From: Paraburkholderia sp.
GTDB lineage: Bacteria; Pseudomonadota; Gammaproteobacteria; Burkholderiales; Burkholderiaceae
Direction of reading: 5' to 3'
Assembly (NCBI RefSeq): GCF_024281035.1
Contig: NZ_JAMXLH010000025.1
Coordinates: 1-64,000 of the forward strand
DNA length: 64,000 bases
Shown here: piece after piece, positions 25,510 to 34,485 of the stretch
Position numbering within the stretch: position 1 is the stretch's first letter
Layout of the letters: each line of letters starts with the position of its first letter
Translations under genes and position numbers: made by a program
The notes under the pieces: generated by a model
Seen by the model: the letters and a program-made list of their open reading frames with translations, nothing else
What the model was told of the DNA's origin: nothing
Databases searched by the model: none

Positions 25510-26972
25510 GCGCTTTTCCGTGAATTCAAACGAAACAGAAGAGAACGGGCGTAGCCGCGCAGCATCGGCGTGGTCGCCACCGACCACACGACATTCGCCG
25601 CCGCAAGCACCGCGCCCGCGCCAATCGCGTAAACCGCGCCCGGCAACCACCATGCGAGCGCGAGCGCGGCTGCGAGGAAACTCAAATGCGCGAACATGTC
25701 GACAAGAATCGTGCGGGCATGGATGCGCGAGAGATACAGCAGCACCAGGTAGTCGAACAGCGCGCGCGCCAGCACCGCCGTGGCGGCGCCAGGCAAACCG
25801 GCGCGATTGATGCCGAGCCACAACAAGCCCGCGAACAACGGCAATTCGATGAGCCCGACGCGCGCCGTCGCCGCCGGATTGTTTTGCGCCTGGATCAGCA
25901 CGCGCGTGACGCTGGCCTGTCCGATCAACCACACGGCGACAATCAGCAAGCGGCCCACGGGCGCGCCATGCTCGGCGAGCACGGGCCCGACCCACGCATG
26001 CAAGAACGGGCCGAGCACGACAATCGCGCCAATGGCGACCGGGGTGAACACCGCGTTGAGAAACTGCAGCGACTGCGCGGCGATTTCGTCGGCATGTTCG
26101 CGATGCAGCGCGGAAAGACGCGGAAACAGCGTGCGCACGAGCGCGTTCGGCACGAGGTTCAGGCGCGTGACGAGGTTCTGCGGCACGGTGTAGTAGGTGA
26201 CGAAGCGCGCGCCAAGGCCGCCGCCGAGCATCATGCGATCGAGCGAATCGGCCACCATGGTGGTGATGCTCGAAATCAGCATCCACCCGCCGAAGTTGAA
26301 GAGCGCCTTCGACGTATCGAAACGCGGTGCGCGCAGCGTGCGGATATTCAGCACGCGCAGTGCGGAGCGCCCGAGCATCGCGCCCGCAATGAGCCGCGCG
26401 AAGACGGCGGCGGCGAGCACGGTCTGCAGGTTCGGCGCGACGGCCCACGCCGCGCCAAGCGGCAGCAACTGAAACAGGAACGTGCCGATTGTCTGGTTCG
26501 TGTTGTAGATGCCGAAACGCTCGGCGCCGTTGATTGCGCCCGCAAACACCCACGTGACGTTCGCCAGCGGAATCGCCACGGCGAGCCAAGGCAGCGCGAG
26601 ATACACCTCGTGGCGCAGCTCGGCTGAAACGTGCGTGAAATACGCGGTATAGAGCGCGCCGCCCGAATAGATCAGCAGGCCGCCGATCACACCGGTCGTG
26701 AAATTGAGCCAGAACGCGCTCCAGAACACGCGTTCGCAGGCTTCGGCGTCGCCGGACGCATGCGCCTTCGAAATCTGATTCTGTGCGGCCATGCTCATGC
26801 CGAGATCGAGCACGCTGAAATAGCCGATCAGCGTCCACACGAGTGCAATCACGCCGTAACGCTCGACGCCGAGCAGGCGGATATACGAAGGCACCGTGAC
26901 CAGCGACACAAAGGTCGGCAGTATGAGACCGAGCAGATTAATCGCGACGTTACGCAGTATTCCTTTGTCCAT
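25506..26972 (-). CDS. bceQ: Polysaccharide flippase, Wzx type (BceQ)
   Basis: Predicted 488-aa inner-membrane MATE/MOP-superfamily protein with about twelve to fourteen spans; the N-terminus GILRNVAINLLGLILPTFVS is typical of Wzx-like oligosaccharide flippases. It would move the lipid-linked repeat unit to the periplasmic side for polymerisation by BceI. GGAA five bases before the ATG serves as ribosome-binding site. Translation is coupled to bceR downstream by a 4-nt overlap, and bceP ends 33 bp beyond its upstream side, so bceP-Q-R form one unit. Confidence 0.88.
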   Translation of the reverse strand: MDKGILRNVAINLLGLILPTFVSLVTVPSYIRLLGVERYGVIALVWTLIGYFSVLDLGMSMAAQNQISKAHASGDAEACERVFWSAFWLNFTTGVIGGLLIYSGGALYTAYFTHVSAELRHEVYLALPWLAVAIPLANVTWVFAGAINGAERFGIYNTNQTIGTFLFQLLPLGAAWAVAPNLQTVLAAAVFARLIAGAMLGRSALRVLNIRTLRAPRFDTSKALFNFGGWMLISSITTMVADSLDRMMLGGGLGARFVTYYTVPQNLVTRLNLVPNALVRTLFPRLSALHREHADEIAAQSLQFLNAVFTPVAIGAIVVLGPFLHAWVGPVLAEHGAPVGRLLIVAVWLIGQASVTRVLIQAQNNPAATARVGLIELPLFAGLLWLGINRAGLPGAATAVLARALFDYLVLLYLSRIHARTILVDMFAHLSFLAAALALAWWLPGAVYAIGAGAVLAAANVVWSVATTPMLRGYARSLLFRLNSRKSA

Positions 26973-27005
26973 GAAGATTCCAGTAGCGGCAGATTCGATG
27001 CGGCG

Positions 27006-29192
27006 TCAGGCCGGTTTCCAGCGGTACATGAGCACCTTGCCGCGCGCATCCTCTTCGACGAAAACCAGATATTCGCCATTGGGCTGCCGGTGCGCGCTGA
27101 TGCCGAACGGCACGTCCACCCAACCCGATGCGCGCCCGACTTCCGGGCCCGGCCCGAAGGTGCCGATCTCCTTCGCGCTGGTTTTGTCGTACACGTGGAC
27201 GTTGCCCGCGGGCTCGACCACAAACACGTATTGCCCTTCGACGGTCAATCCAGCCGGCGTGACAGGCGGCTTCGCTTTCGGGTCCCACGGCAGGCGCAGC
27301 ACGTAGCGCTGTTCCGGGTGGCCGCTCGACCAGTGGTCGTAGCGCACGAGCACGCGGCCCGCTTCTTTCCAGAAACCGGGATCGTACGGCGCATCGGCGG
27401 TGTAGCCCGTCACGTAGAGCGAGTCGCTATCCGGCTCGTAGATCGCGCGATGCACTTCGGTAAACGGCGCGGGCACGTCGTACTTGTCGAGCTTGTCGTA
27501 CGCGTAGATCGGGTTGCCCTTCGCGTCGAGGCCGCCGAAGCGAAAGCGCCAGATGCCCTTATCGTCGCGTGCGCGCCAGATATCGCCGCGCGTGTCGATC
27601 CACCAGCCCCAGCCGCCGCCCAGCTTCTCGCGGCCCGGATTGCGCGTGAATTCGCCCGCGTCGAACGCGCCATTACCGTTCGTGTCGCGCCAGATCCAGT
27701 CGCCGCCGGGCGGCGCATTCGGCACGTGCAGCACCGGCCGCTCGCGTCCCGCAATGAAGCCCGAGGGAATCGCCGTCTCGCCGTCGTGCTGCGCATCGAA
27801 GCGATAGATCTTCAGATGATCGGCGTACATGTCGGTCAAATAGAGGAACGTGTGTCCCTCCAGCGCGCGTGCAGTCGGCAAGCCCGGCCATTGATCGGTG
27901 TGAAAAACCGGGTCGTCGGGATAGCGGAATCGATCGGAGAGGAATCCAGCGTATTTCCATTCCTGCCCGGCCGGTTTCGAGAGATCGAGTTCGAAGCGCT
28001 TGTTGCCGGTATAAACGCTGTTCGGCCGCGACGGGTCCATCCAGGCGCCGTCGACGAAAAGCAGCCCTTCCACGATCCAGTTGCGCTTGCCCGCGGGCGT
28101 ATAGCTCTCGAGCGTCGCGCCGAGCCCCGCGCCGATGCTTTCGTGGCGCGGCCCGATGCCGTTGGTCGAAACATAGATATTGCCGCGCGCATCGGCGGCG
28201 ACACCGGTCAAGCCGTTGAAACGGCCTGGGCCGGGACGCCCTGCAACGCCGGAGAAAATACCGCCACGTTCGCCCAGCGTGCCGCTTTGCGTATAGCCGT
28301 TGCCGTTGCGCGCGTAGATGAGAACCTGCTGACGCGGCCCGTTATCCGCAATCAGAAGGCGCTGTGCGGGATCCACGGCGATATCGACGGGCACCGCATC
28401 GGTGGGCAGCACGAGCGCCTCTTCAGCGAGCAATTTGCCTTGCGCGGAGTAATGCGCGACGCGCGGCGCGTGGCCGCTGAGCGTGCCCGTGAGCACCCAC
28501 AGCGATCCGTCGCTCGCGAGCGCAATGCGCCCGGGCTCGCGAACATCCCACTGCGACTGGCGCTGCATCGTGTTGGCGTCGTAAACCTCGATGCGATTCG
28601 TCGCCGTGTTGCTCACATAGAGCGTCGAGTCGGATGCAGCAAGGCCGCCGATATCCGCATGAGCGCCCGTCGTGACATCGTTGATCTTGAGAAACGCACC
28701 CGCGAGTTGCGCGTGCGGGTTGAGCGGATCGGGCGAAGACTGGAACGCCGCCGCATGCTTCGGGTCGTCGAGCGGCCGTCGCGTAATGCCGATCCACTGA
28801 TGCCCCTTCGGCGGCCAGATGCCGATACCGACGAGGTGCCCCTTTTCATTGCCGACGCCCACAGCCGCATACAGATAGCGCTTATTGACGGCAATCGCAT
28901 TGCCGCCGCTGCCGCCCCAACCGTGCGTGCCGCCCGCGAAGCCGAGCACCTTGCCGTCCTGATACGCGCTGATTTCCGCACCGCTCTCGTCCCACGGCGC
29001 ATTCGTCAATACCTTGCCTTCAGGCGTAACGGCAATGGCGGTGATATTGATCTGCGTCCACGCGCCGTCGCCATAACCATACGTATTGCCGATCCACGAC
29101 GAGGTCACATTCAATTGCGGCGCAGCTACGGTCTGAACCGACGACGTGCAGATACATGCGCACAGTACGGCTAGCGCCAGCGGCCTACGCAT
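27006..29192 (-). CDS. bceP: Exported beta-propeller (NHL-like repeat) protein of the exopolysaccharide locus (BceP position)
   Basis: Predicted 728-aa protein with signal peptide about 1-24 (MRRPLALAVLCACICTSSVQ then TVAAPQ). The body has recurring blade-like units such as GLAASDSTLYVSNTATNRIE and GVAADARGNIYVS, typical of NHL or SMP-30-like beta-propellers, with Asp/Trp-rich stretches (DGAWMDP, WIWRDTNGNG) that could bind sugars or calcium. First gene of bceP-Q-R. In cluster II a gene of this position is called bceP and has been thought a glycan-acting enzyme; I see no catalytic motif that proves hydrolysis. The start at 29192 is set by the signal peptide; the ribosome site is weak. Confidence 0.68.
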   Translation of the reverse strand: MRRPLALAVLCACICTSSVQTVAAPQLNVTSSWIGNTYGYGDGAWTQINITAIAVTPEGKVLTNAPWDESGAEISAYQDGKVLGFAGGTHGWGGSGGNAIAVNKRYLYAAVGVGNEKGHLVGIGIWPPKGHQWIGITRRPLDDPKHAAAFQSSPDPLNPHAQLAGAFLKINDVTTGAHADIGGLAASDSTLYVSNTATNRIEVYDANTMQRQSQWDVREPGRIALASDGSLWVLTGTLSGHAPRVAHYSAQGKLLAEEALVLPTDAVPVDIAVDPAQRLLIADNGPRQQVLIYARNGNGYTQSGTLGERGGIFSGVAGRPGPGRFNGLTGVAADARGNIYVSTNGIGPRHESIGAGLGATLESYTPAGKRNWIVEGLLFVDGAWMDPSRPNSVYTGNKRFELDLSKPAGQEWKYAGFLSDRFRYPDDPVFHTDQWPGLPTARALEGHTFLYLTDMYADHLKIYRFDAQHDGETAIPSGFIAGRERPVLHVPNAPPGGDWIWRDTNGNGAFDAGEFTRNPGREKLGGGWGWWIDTRGDIWRARDDKGIWRFRFGGLDAKGNPIYAYDKLDKYDVPAPFTEVHRAIYEPDSDSLYVTGYTADAPYDPGFWKEAGRVLVRYDHWSSGHPEQRYVLRLPWDPKAKPPVTPAGLTVEGQYVFVVEPAGNVHVYDKTSAKEIGTFGPGPEVGRASGWVDVPFGISAHRQPNGEYLVFVEEDARGKVLMYRWKPA

Positions 29193-29606
29193 GCGGTGAC
29201 CGGGACTCAATAACGGCAAGGCAATTCCTCCGTGGCTTCTCGGCAATCTGTCCGGATCATGCCGCACAACCAGCGAGAAAAATCGTCTGTCGAAAACCGA
29301 AAATAATTCAAAAAAATTCAATGCTTCAACGTTTTCGCCCTATTCCTGCCCAATCTCTCTTAATGGGGAGAATGCGGTCAAACATGCCGCATCGCCTGCA
29401 AATCAAGATGTTTTTTCCGATTCCGGCTCGCACCGGACGCACACCGAAAATCGTTCCACGCTGTTCCGTTCGATAAGGACCCGCTATTCAAGCTTCGGAT
29501 CGCTGTTATTTCCCATTTACAAAGCGAATATCTTTCGCGGTTTTTGGCCAATTAATTCTTTCTAGAATGATCCGGACTATCTGCGTATGGACCCACCGGA
29601 CACCTG
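29193..29606. other. Divergent promoter region between bceP and bceO
   Basis: About 415 bases, AT-rich near 29290-29330 and 29510-29570. TTTTTG and TAGAAT (29564-29569) with 16 bp between them form a weak candidate promoter reading toward bceO. No gene or terminator recognised. Confidence 0.4.
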
Positions 29607-30689
29607 ATGACCGTCAAGAGCCTCGCCATTCAAAACCCGCCTTCACACCGCATCGTCCAGCTCGACGGACTGCGCGCACTCGCCGTGATGGCCGTGTTCG
29701 CCCAGCATGCGTTGCGTGCGCCGCTGTGGATGGGCGTCGATCTGTTTTTCGTGCTCAGCGGTTTTCTGATTACCGGCATCCTGCTCGAACGCAAGGCGCG
29801 CGGTCAGTCGTATTTCAGCTATTTCTACGCGCGCCGGATCCGCCGCATCCTGCCGCCTTATCTGTTGCTGATGGTGATCTCGTCGCTGCTGTTCGGCCTC
29901 GGGTGGCTACGTTTCTGGCCCTGGTATGCGTTCTTCGCAACGAATATCGGCGATGCGCTCGGGCAGAGCGGCCACGACAGCCTCAACATCCTCTGGTCGC
30001 TCGCCGTGGAGGAGCAGTTCTACATCTTCTGGCCCTTCGTGGTGCTGCTGTTGCCGCGAAGGCTGCTGGCTGTCGCGGCCATGGCGCTCATCGTGAGCGT
30101 GCCTGTGCTGCGCGCTATCGCCACGCCGTGGTTCGACTCGTTCTGGCCGATCTACTATCTCACGCCGTTCCGCATGGATCTGCTCGCCGCCGGTGCACTG
30201 CTTGCGATATTCGTGCAGCGCGATCGCAACGCACTCGAACGCTTCAAGGTGCTCGCCGCGATTTTCTTTTTCGCCGCACTCGCCGTGCTCGCGTGGCTGC
30301 ATCTGCATTACCCGCGCTTTCGCGCCGCCAATACGCCGCTTTCGAACGCGATGCTCTATAGCGTCTCGCTTGTGCTCTGCACGTCGTTCGTCGTCGTTGC
30401 GCTGCAATCGAAAGGCATCGTGCGGCGCGCCCTGTCGAATCCCGTGCTCGTTTATCTCGGCACGATCAGCTACACGATCTACCTCATTCACCTCACGTTC
30501 CTGTACGCCGTGTGGCGTCTCGGACATGGACGCGTGGAGAGCGCCGTCATCGCACTTGCGCTGACGCTCGTCTATGCGAGCGCCAGCTGGTTCCTCTTCG
30601 AAAAACGCCTGACACGCGGTCCACGCGCCGCGCACACCACGCAGCCGCACGCCACCGCCATGGCGCGCGCTTCGGGCACACGGTCCTGA
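29607..30689 (+). CDS. bceO: Acyltransferase 3 family protein (BceO-like)
   Basis: Predicted 360-aa membrane O-acyltransferase with about ten spans. Motifs: [17 protein letters not shown] (about 18-34, ending in the conserved His), [32 protein letters not shown] and the [13 protein letters not shown] loop, which group it with OafA/WecH-like exopolysaccharide acetylases. It would acetylate cepacian-type polymer, which is known to be acetyl-rich. Followed by bceN after 46 bp on the same strand, so the two are probably co-transcribed. Confidence 0.8.
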   Translation: MTVKSLAIQNPPSHRIVQLDGLRALAVMAVFAQHALRAPLWMGVDLFFVLSGFLITGILLERKARGQSYFSYFYARRIRRILPPYLLLMVISSLLFGLGWLRFWPWYAFFATNIGDALGQSGHDSLNILWSLAVEEQFYIFWPFVVLLLPRRLLAVAAMALIVSVPVLRAIATPWFDSFWPIYYLTPFRMDLLAAGALLAIFVQRDRNALERFKVLAAIFFFAALAVLAWLHLHYPRFRAANTPLSNAMLYSVSLVLCTSFVVVALQSKGIVRRALSNPVLVYLGTISYTIYLIHLTFLYAVWRLGHGRVESAVIALALTLVYASASWFLFEKRLTRGPRAAHTTQPHATAMARASGTRS

Positions 30690-30735
30690 TTCGCAGGCCA
30701 TCGGACTCACCATCACCTCACGTAAGGGACATCCC

Positions 30736-31779
30736 ATGAATGCACGACGCAAAGCCGTTATTACCGGCGTTTCCGGCCAGGACGGGGCGTACCTGGCCCG
30801 CCTGCTGCTCGACAAGGGCTATCACGTCACCGGCACGTATCGCCGCACCAGTTCCACCAATTTCTGGCGCATGGGCGAACTCGGTGTGCTCGAGCATCCC
30901 GCACTCGAACTCGTCGAGCACGATCTCACCGATTCGGGCTCCACGCTGCGGCTCATCGAGCATGCGTGCGCGGACGAGGTCTACAACCTCGCGGCGCAAA
31001 GCTTCGTTGGCGTGTCGTTCGACCAGCCGGTCACGACCGCCGAAGCCACCGGCATCGGCGCGCTGAATCTGCTGGAAGCGATCCGCATGGTCGATCCCGA
31101 CATTCGCTTCTATCAGGCCTCCACGTCCGAGATGTTCGGCAAGGTGCGGACCGTGCCGCAGAACGAAGATACGCCGTTCTACCCGCGCAGCCCGTATGGC
31201 ACCGCCAAGCTGTTCGCGCACTGGTCGACGGTCAACTATCGCGAGTCGTACGACATCTTTGCGACGAGCGGCATTCTCTTCAATCATGAATCGCCGCTGC
31301 GCGGCCACGAATTCGTAACGCGCAAGATCACGAACGCTGTCGCCAGAATCAAGCTCGGCAAGCAAACCACGCTCGAACTCGGCAATCTCAGCGCCAAACG
31401 CGACTGGGGCTTTGCGGCGGAGTATGTCGAGGGCATGTGGCGCATGCTTCAGGCCGAACGCCCCAGCACCTACGTGCTCGCCACGGGCCGCACGGAAACC
31501 GTCCGCGACTTCGTAACGATGGCGTTTGCCGCCGCCGGCATTCAACTCGAATGGTCGGGCCGCGACGAACGCGAAACGGCCGTCGACATCTCCACGGGAC
31601 GCCAGCTCGTGCGCGTGAATCCGCGCTTCTACCGCCCCGCCGAGGTCGATCTGCTGATCGGCAATGCGAGCAAGGCGCGCGAGGAACTCGGCTGGGAAGC
31701 CCGCACCTCGCTCGAACAGTTGTGCCAGATGATGGTGACCGCCGATCTCGCGCGCAACGAGCGCCCCGACGCAATTTGA
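30736..31779 (+). CDS. bceN: GDP-mannose 4,6-dehydratase (BceN)
   Basis: Predicted 347-aa short-chain dehydrogenase/reductase. NADP-binding [11 protein letters not shown] (about 10-20), the STSEMFG segment with the catalytic Thr/Glu, and YGTAK (Tyr-x3-Lys) are all present, as is [17 protein letters not shown], typical of GMD. It converts GDP-mannose, made with BceA, to GDP-4-keto-6-deoxymannose on the way to GDP-D-rhamnose. AAGGGA serves as ribosome-binding site. The reductase partner usually next to it (bceM/rmd) is absent here. Confidence 0.92.
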   Translation: MNARRKAVITGVSGQDGAYLARLLLDKGYHVTGTYRRTSSTNFWRMGELGVLEHPALELVEHDLTDSGSTLRLIEHACADEVYNLAAQSFVGVSFDQPVTTAEATGIGALNLLEAIRMVDPDIRFYQASTSEMFGKVRTVPQNEDTPFYPRSPYGTAKLFAHWSTVNYRESYDIFATSGILFNHESPLRGHEFVTRKITNAVARIKLGKQTTLELGNLSAKRDWGFAAEYVEGMWRMLQAERPSTYVLATGRTETVRDFVTMAFAAAGIQLEWSGRDERETAVDISTGRQLVRVNPRFYRPAEVDLLIGNASKAREELGWEARTSLEQLCQMMVTADLARNERPDAI

Positions 31780-32021
31780 TGCAGACGCACCGATCACCGG
31801 CATGGACGGTTTCAACGCCGCTCCATGGCGGTGCGGATGCAATTTCCGGCGTCGCCGGTTATGTGATCGGCGTGAAGTGCGTACCGCGTTGAAATACGCC
31901 GCATCACCCAGGCGATCAACCACGCGAATACGAAACGGCGCGCGATAGACACACGCGCGCCGATTGTTCAAACAACCATTTCGACCCGGCGCGGCAGCAT
32001 CGTCGCGCCTGAACGGTCAAA

Positions 32022-32042
32022 GGGGCACAGCGTGCCCCGTTT
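32022..32042. terminator. Terminator hairpin between convergent bceN and bceK
   Basis: GGGGCAC (32022-32028) pairs exactly with GTGCCCC (32032-32038) around the loop AGC. GTTT follows on the plus strand and TTT on the minus strand, so it may end transcription from both sides. Confidence 0.6.
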
Positions 32043-32045
32043 CCC

Positions 32046-33218
32046 TTACTGCACGCCGCTATTCGCTGCGGCGATCGCCTCCGCATAGACCTCCGCCACC
32101 CGCTTCGCGACGACCGCGTTATCGAAATGATTGCGCGCGTAGTCGCGGCAAGCCTGCGCATCGGGCAGCTTCAGCCTGCCCGAAAGCGCTGCGTCGATGC
32201 CGTCCGCAATGGCGTCCGCACCCGTGGCGGGCAAGACGAGATCCTGCGAAAGACCCGCCACCGCCTCCGGAAGCCCACCCACCGGCGTCACGAGCACGGG
32301 TGTGCCCGCCGAGAGCGACTCGACGGTGATCAGGCCGAATCCTTCGAGCGCAACCGTCGGCACGACACTCAACGTCGCGGCGCGATAGAGCGAGGGCAGA
32401 TGCGCGTCGGGCACGAAGCCGAGCAGCTTCACATTGTCGGCAAGGCCCGCATCGTCGATGCGCTGCTGCAGTTCCGCTTCGAGCCGTCCGCGTCCGGCGA
32501 TCAGCAGCAGCACGTCGGGATGACGCGGCTTGAGCTGCCTGACCGCATCGATCAGGTCTTCAAGGCCCATCCGGCGCACGAGCCGGCGCACCGCGAGCAC
32601 GATCGGCCGGCCCTGCGGCAGTTGCAGCCTGAGCCGTGCTTCGGCGGGCGTGCAAGGCGGATCGAACTGCGCGGTGTCCACACAGCCCGGCACCACGCGC
32701 ACGCGCTCGGGCGAGATCGCATAGCGCTTCGTGAGGATATCGCCGAACGCGCGCGAGAGCACGATGAGCCGCGACGAGCGCTCGTACACGGACTGTTCCA
32801 GATGGTGCTTGATGCGCTGGCTCAAGGTCGCTGCGCCCTCAACGAAGCTCTCGTCGGCCCATGGACCCTGGAAGTGCGAGACCTGCGGAATGCCGCGCGT
32901 CACATCGAGGCCCGGGAACGTGTAGAGCGCGAAGTGCGACGAAATCACATCGGGCCGATGCCGCCGGATTTCACGCCGCAGCGCCTGGCGCGCGGACATG
33001 AGCCGCAGCGGCAGCGCACGCGAGGCAGAGCCGAAACCGTGAATCGCTCCGCCGCTATCCTGCTCGACTTTCGGCGAACCGGCCACGACGCCGCGCACGT
33101 GGACACCGGCTCCCGGCAGTGCGCCCACGAGCGAGTAATACATGCGGTCGAGTCCACCGGCACGCTCGGGAAACCAGTGCATGCCGATCTGCAGCGAATG
33201 GATGGATTGAGTCGTCAT
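32046..33218 (-). CDS. bceK: GT4 family glycosyltransferase (BceK)
   Basis: Predicted 390-aa cytoplasmic glycosyltransferase. N-terminal acceptor domain with HWFPERAGGLDRMYYSL, then the donor domain RPIVLAVRRLVRRMGLEDLI and the EX7E motif in EGFGLITVESLSAGTPV. GGAAA precedes the ATG at 33218; a longer frame upstream (to 33509) has shadow-type composition and overlaps bceJ. Last gene of the minus-strand run bceB to bceK, 46 bp after bceJ. By position it matches bceK of cepacian cluster I; the sugar it transfers cannot be read from sequence. Confidence 0.85.
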   Translation of the reverse strand: MTTQSIHSLQIGMHWFPERAGGLDRMYYSLVGALPGAGVHVRGVVAGSPKVEQDSGGAIHGFGSASRALPLRLMSARQALRREIRRHRPDVISSHFALYTFPGLDVTRGIPQVSHFQGPWADESFVEGAATLSQRIKHHLEQSVYERSSRLIVLSRAFGDILTKRYAISPERVRVVPGCVDTAQFDPPCTPAEARLRLQLPQGRPIVLAVRRLVRRMGLEDLIDAVRQLKPRHPDVLLLIAGRGRLEAELQQRIDDAGLADNVKLLGFVPDAHLPSLYRAATLSVVPTVALEGFGLITVESLSAGTPVLVTPVGGLPEAVAGLSQDLVLPATGADAIADGIDAALSGRLKLPDAQACRDYARNHFDNAVVAKRVAEVYAEAIAAANSGVQ

Positions 33219-33264
33219 TACGTGTTTCCTTTCCTTGTTCTGCCCGATTGCTTGAATGCAGTAT

Positions 33265-34485
33265 TCAGGGCGTTTCTTCGAGCTGCAGCGAATGCGCGCC
33301 CGGCATTGCGGCGTGGGCGAGATCGTGCGCGTCGCGGTGCGCGACATCGCTCGCGTCGCCCGCGATTTGCCGGTACAGCGCGATGTATTGCGCCGCCATG
33401 CGCGCCCAGCCGAACGACATCGCAAGCTGCGCCGCGGCTTCGCCCATCGCGTGCCGTCGCGGCGTGTCGGCGGCGAGTTGCCCGACCGCGCGCGCAAGCG
33501 CGGCGACATCGTCGGGATCGTCGAGCACGATGCCGCAGTCCGGCGTGATGATCTCCGCGCCGCCCGCGGTGCGCGCGGTCACGACAGGCAGACCGGCCGC
33601 CATCGCCTCCAGCAGCGAGAGGCTCATCGCTTCGTAGCGCGACGGAAAAACATAGGCATCGACGGAACGCATCAGCGTCGGCATCTCGCGCACGAGGCCG
33701 AGGAAATGCACGCGTGAAGCGATGCCCAGTTCACGCGCCATCGCCGGGTACGGGCTGCCCGGCAGATAACCGGCCACCGTGAGATGCACGTGCTCCGGCA
33801 AAGCCTTCAACGCGTGCAGCACGGTGCCGAGATTTTTGCGCGGCGTGCGCAGGTCGCCGACGAAGAGCAGCAAAAACGCGTCGGCGGGCAGATCGAACTT
33901 CAGCCGGTCGGCGCTGGCCGAGGCGAAGGTTTGCGTATCGACGCCGTTATAAATCACATCGAGCCGCTCGACCGGATTGCCGCCCGACACGCGAATCTCG
34001 TCGGCCACCTTGCGCGACACGGCCGCAATCACGCGCGAGCGGCGATACGCCCAGCGTTCGAGCACGGCGTTCGCACGCGTGTAGACGAACTGATAGGCGG
34101 ACCACACGCCACGCGTGAGGCCGAACGGGTAGTACTGGCTGCGCGCCCAGCCGCCGTGCACGAAGTGAGCGGTGTTGACATCGGCGCGCGCCCAGGTAAT
34201 GAAGCCGTTCACATGCAGGACATCGTATTCGGCGCGATGCTGGCGCAGCCACAGCGCGCTCTTCAGCGCGAACACCTGTTGACGCAACAGATTGGTCGGC
34301 CATGCGCGCGACGGTTGCACGCGCACCCACGTCACCTTCGGATGCGCGAGCAGTTCGGGCGCGACGTGCGACGCGATCAGCGTCACGTCGAATCCCTCTT
34401 CCAGCGCTGCGCGCGCGATCTCGTGATTGACGCGCCCCTGGCCGTCGTTATGGCGCACGACGTGCGTGACGATTGCGACTCTCAA
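33265..34485 (-). CDS. bceJ: GT4 family glycosyltransferase (BceJ), TTG start
   Basis: Predicted 406-aa glycosyltransferase. The protein begins (L/M)RVAIVTHVVRHNDGQGRVN, so the start must be the TTG at 34485-34483; GGAGG lies 7 nt upstream, and TTG overlaps the bceI stop as TTGA (34485-34482). No ATG gives a sensible N-terminus. Donor-site motif EAMSLSLLEAMAAGLPVVT has the EX7E spacing. The start-codon choice and the overlap suggest low, bceI-coupled synthesis. Confidence 0.86.
   Translation of the reverse strand: MRVAIVTHVVRHNDGQGRVNHEIARAALEEGFDVTLIASHVAPELLAHPKVTWVRVQPSRAWPTNLLRQQVFALKSALWLRQHRAEYDVLHVNGFITWARADVNTAHFVHGGWARSQYYPFGLTRGVWSAYQFVYTRANAVLERWAYRRSRVIAAVSRKVADEIRVSGGNPVERLDVIYNGVDTQTFASASADRLKFDLPADAFLLLFVGDLRTPRKNLGTVLHALKALPEHVHLTVAGYLPGSPYPAMARELGIASRVHFLGLVREMPTLMRSVDAYVFPSRYEAMSLSLLEAMAAGLPVVTARTAGGAEIITPDCGIVLDDPDDVAALARAVGQLAADTPRRHAMGEAAAQLAMSFGWARMAAQYIALYRQIAGDASDVAHRDAHDLAHAAMPGAHSLQLEETP

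Noticed and set aside
25510-26838. Upstream extension of the bceR frame to 1,280 residues
   Set aside because: This part overlaps the flippase gene, is Arg-rich with no membrane or GT pattern, and the true start at 25509 fits the ATGA overlap.
26631-29174. Very long plus-strand frame opposite bceQ and bceP
   Set aside because: Antisense shadow; no recognisable domain, while the minus strand encodes a flippase and an exported propeller.
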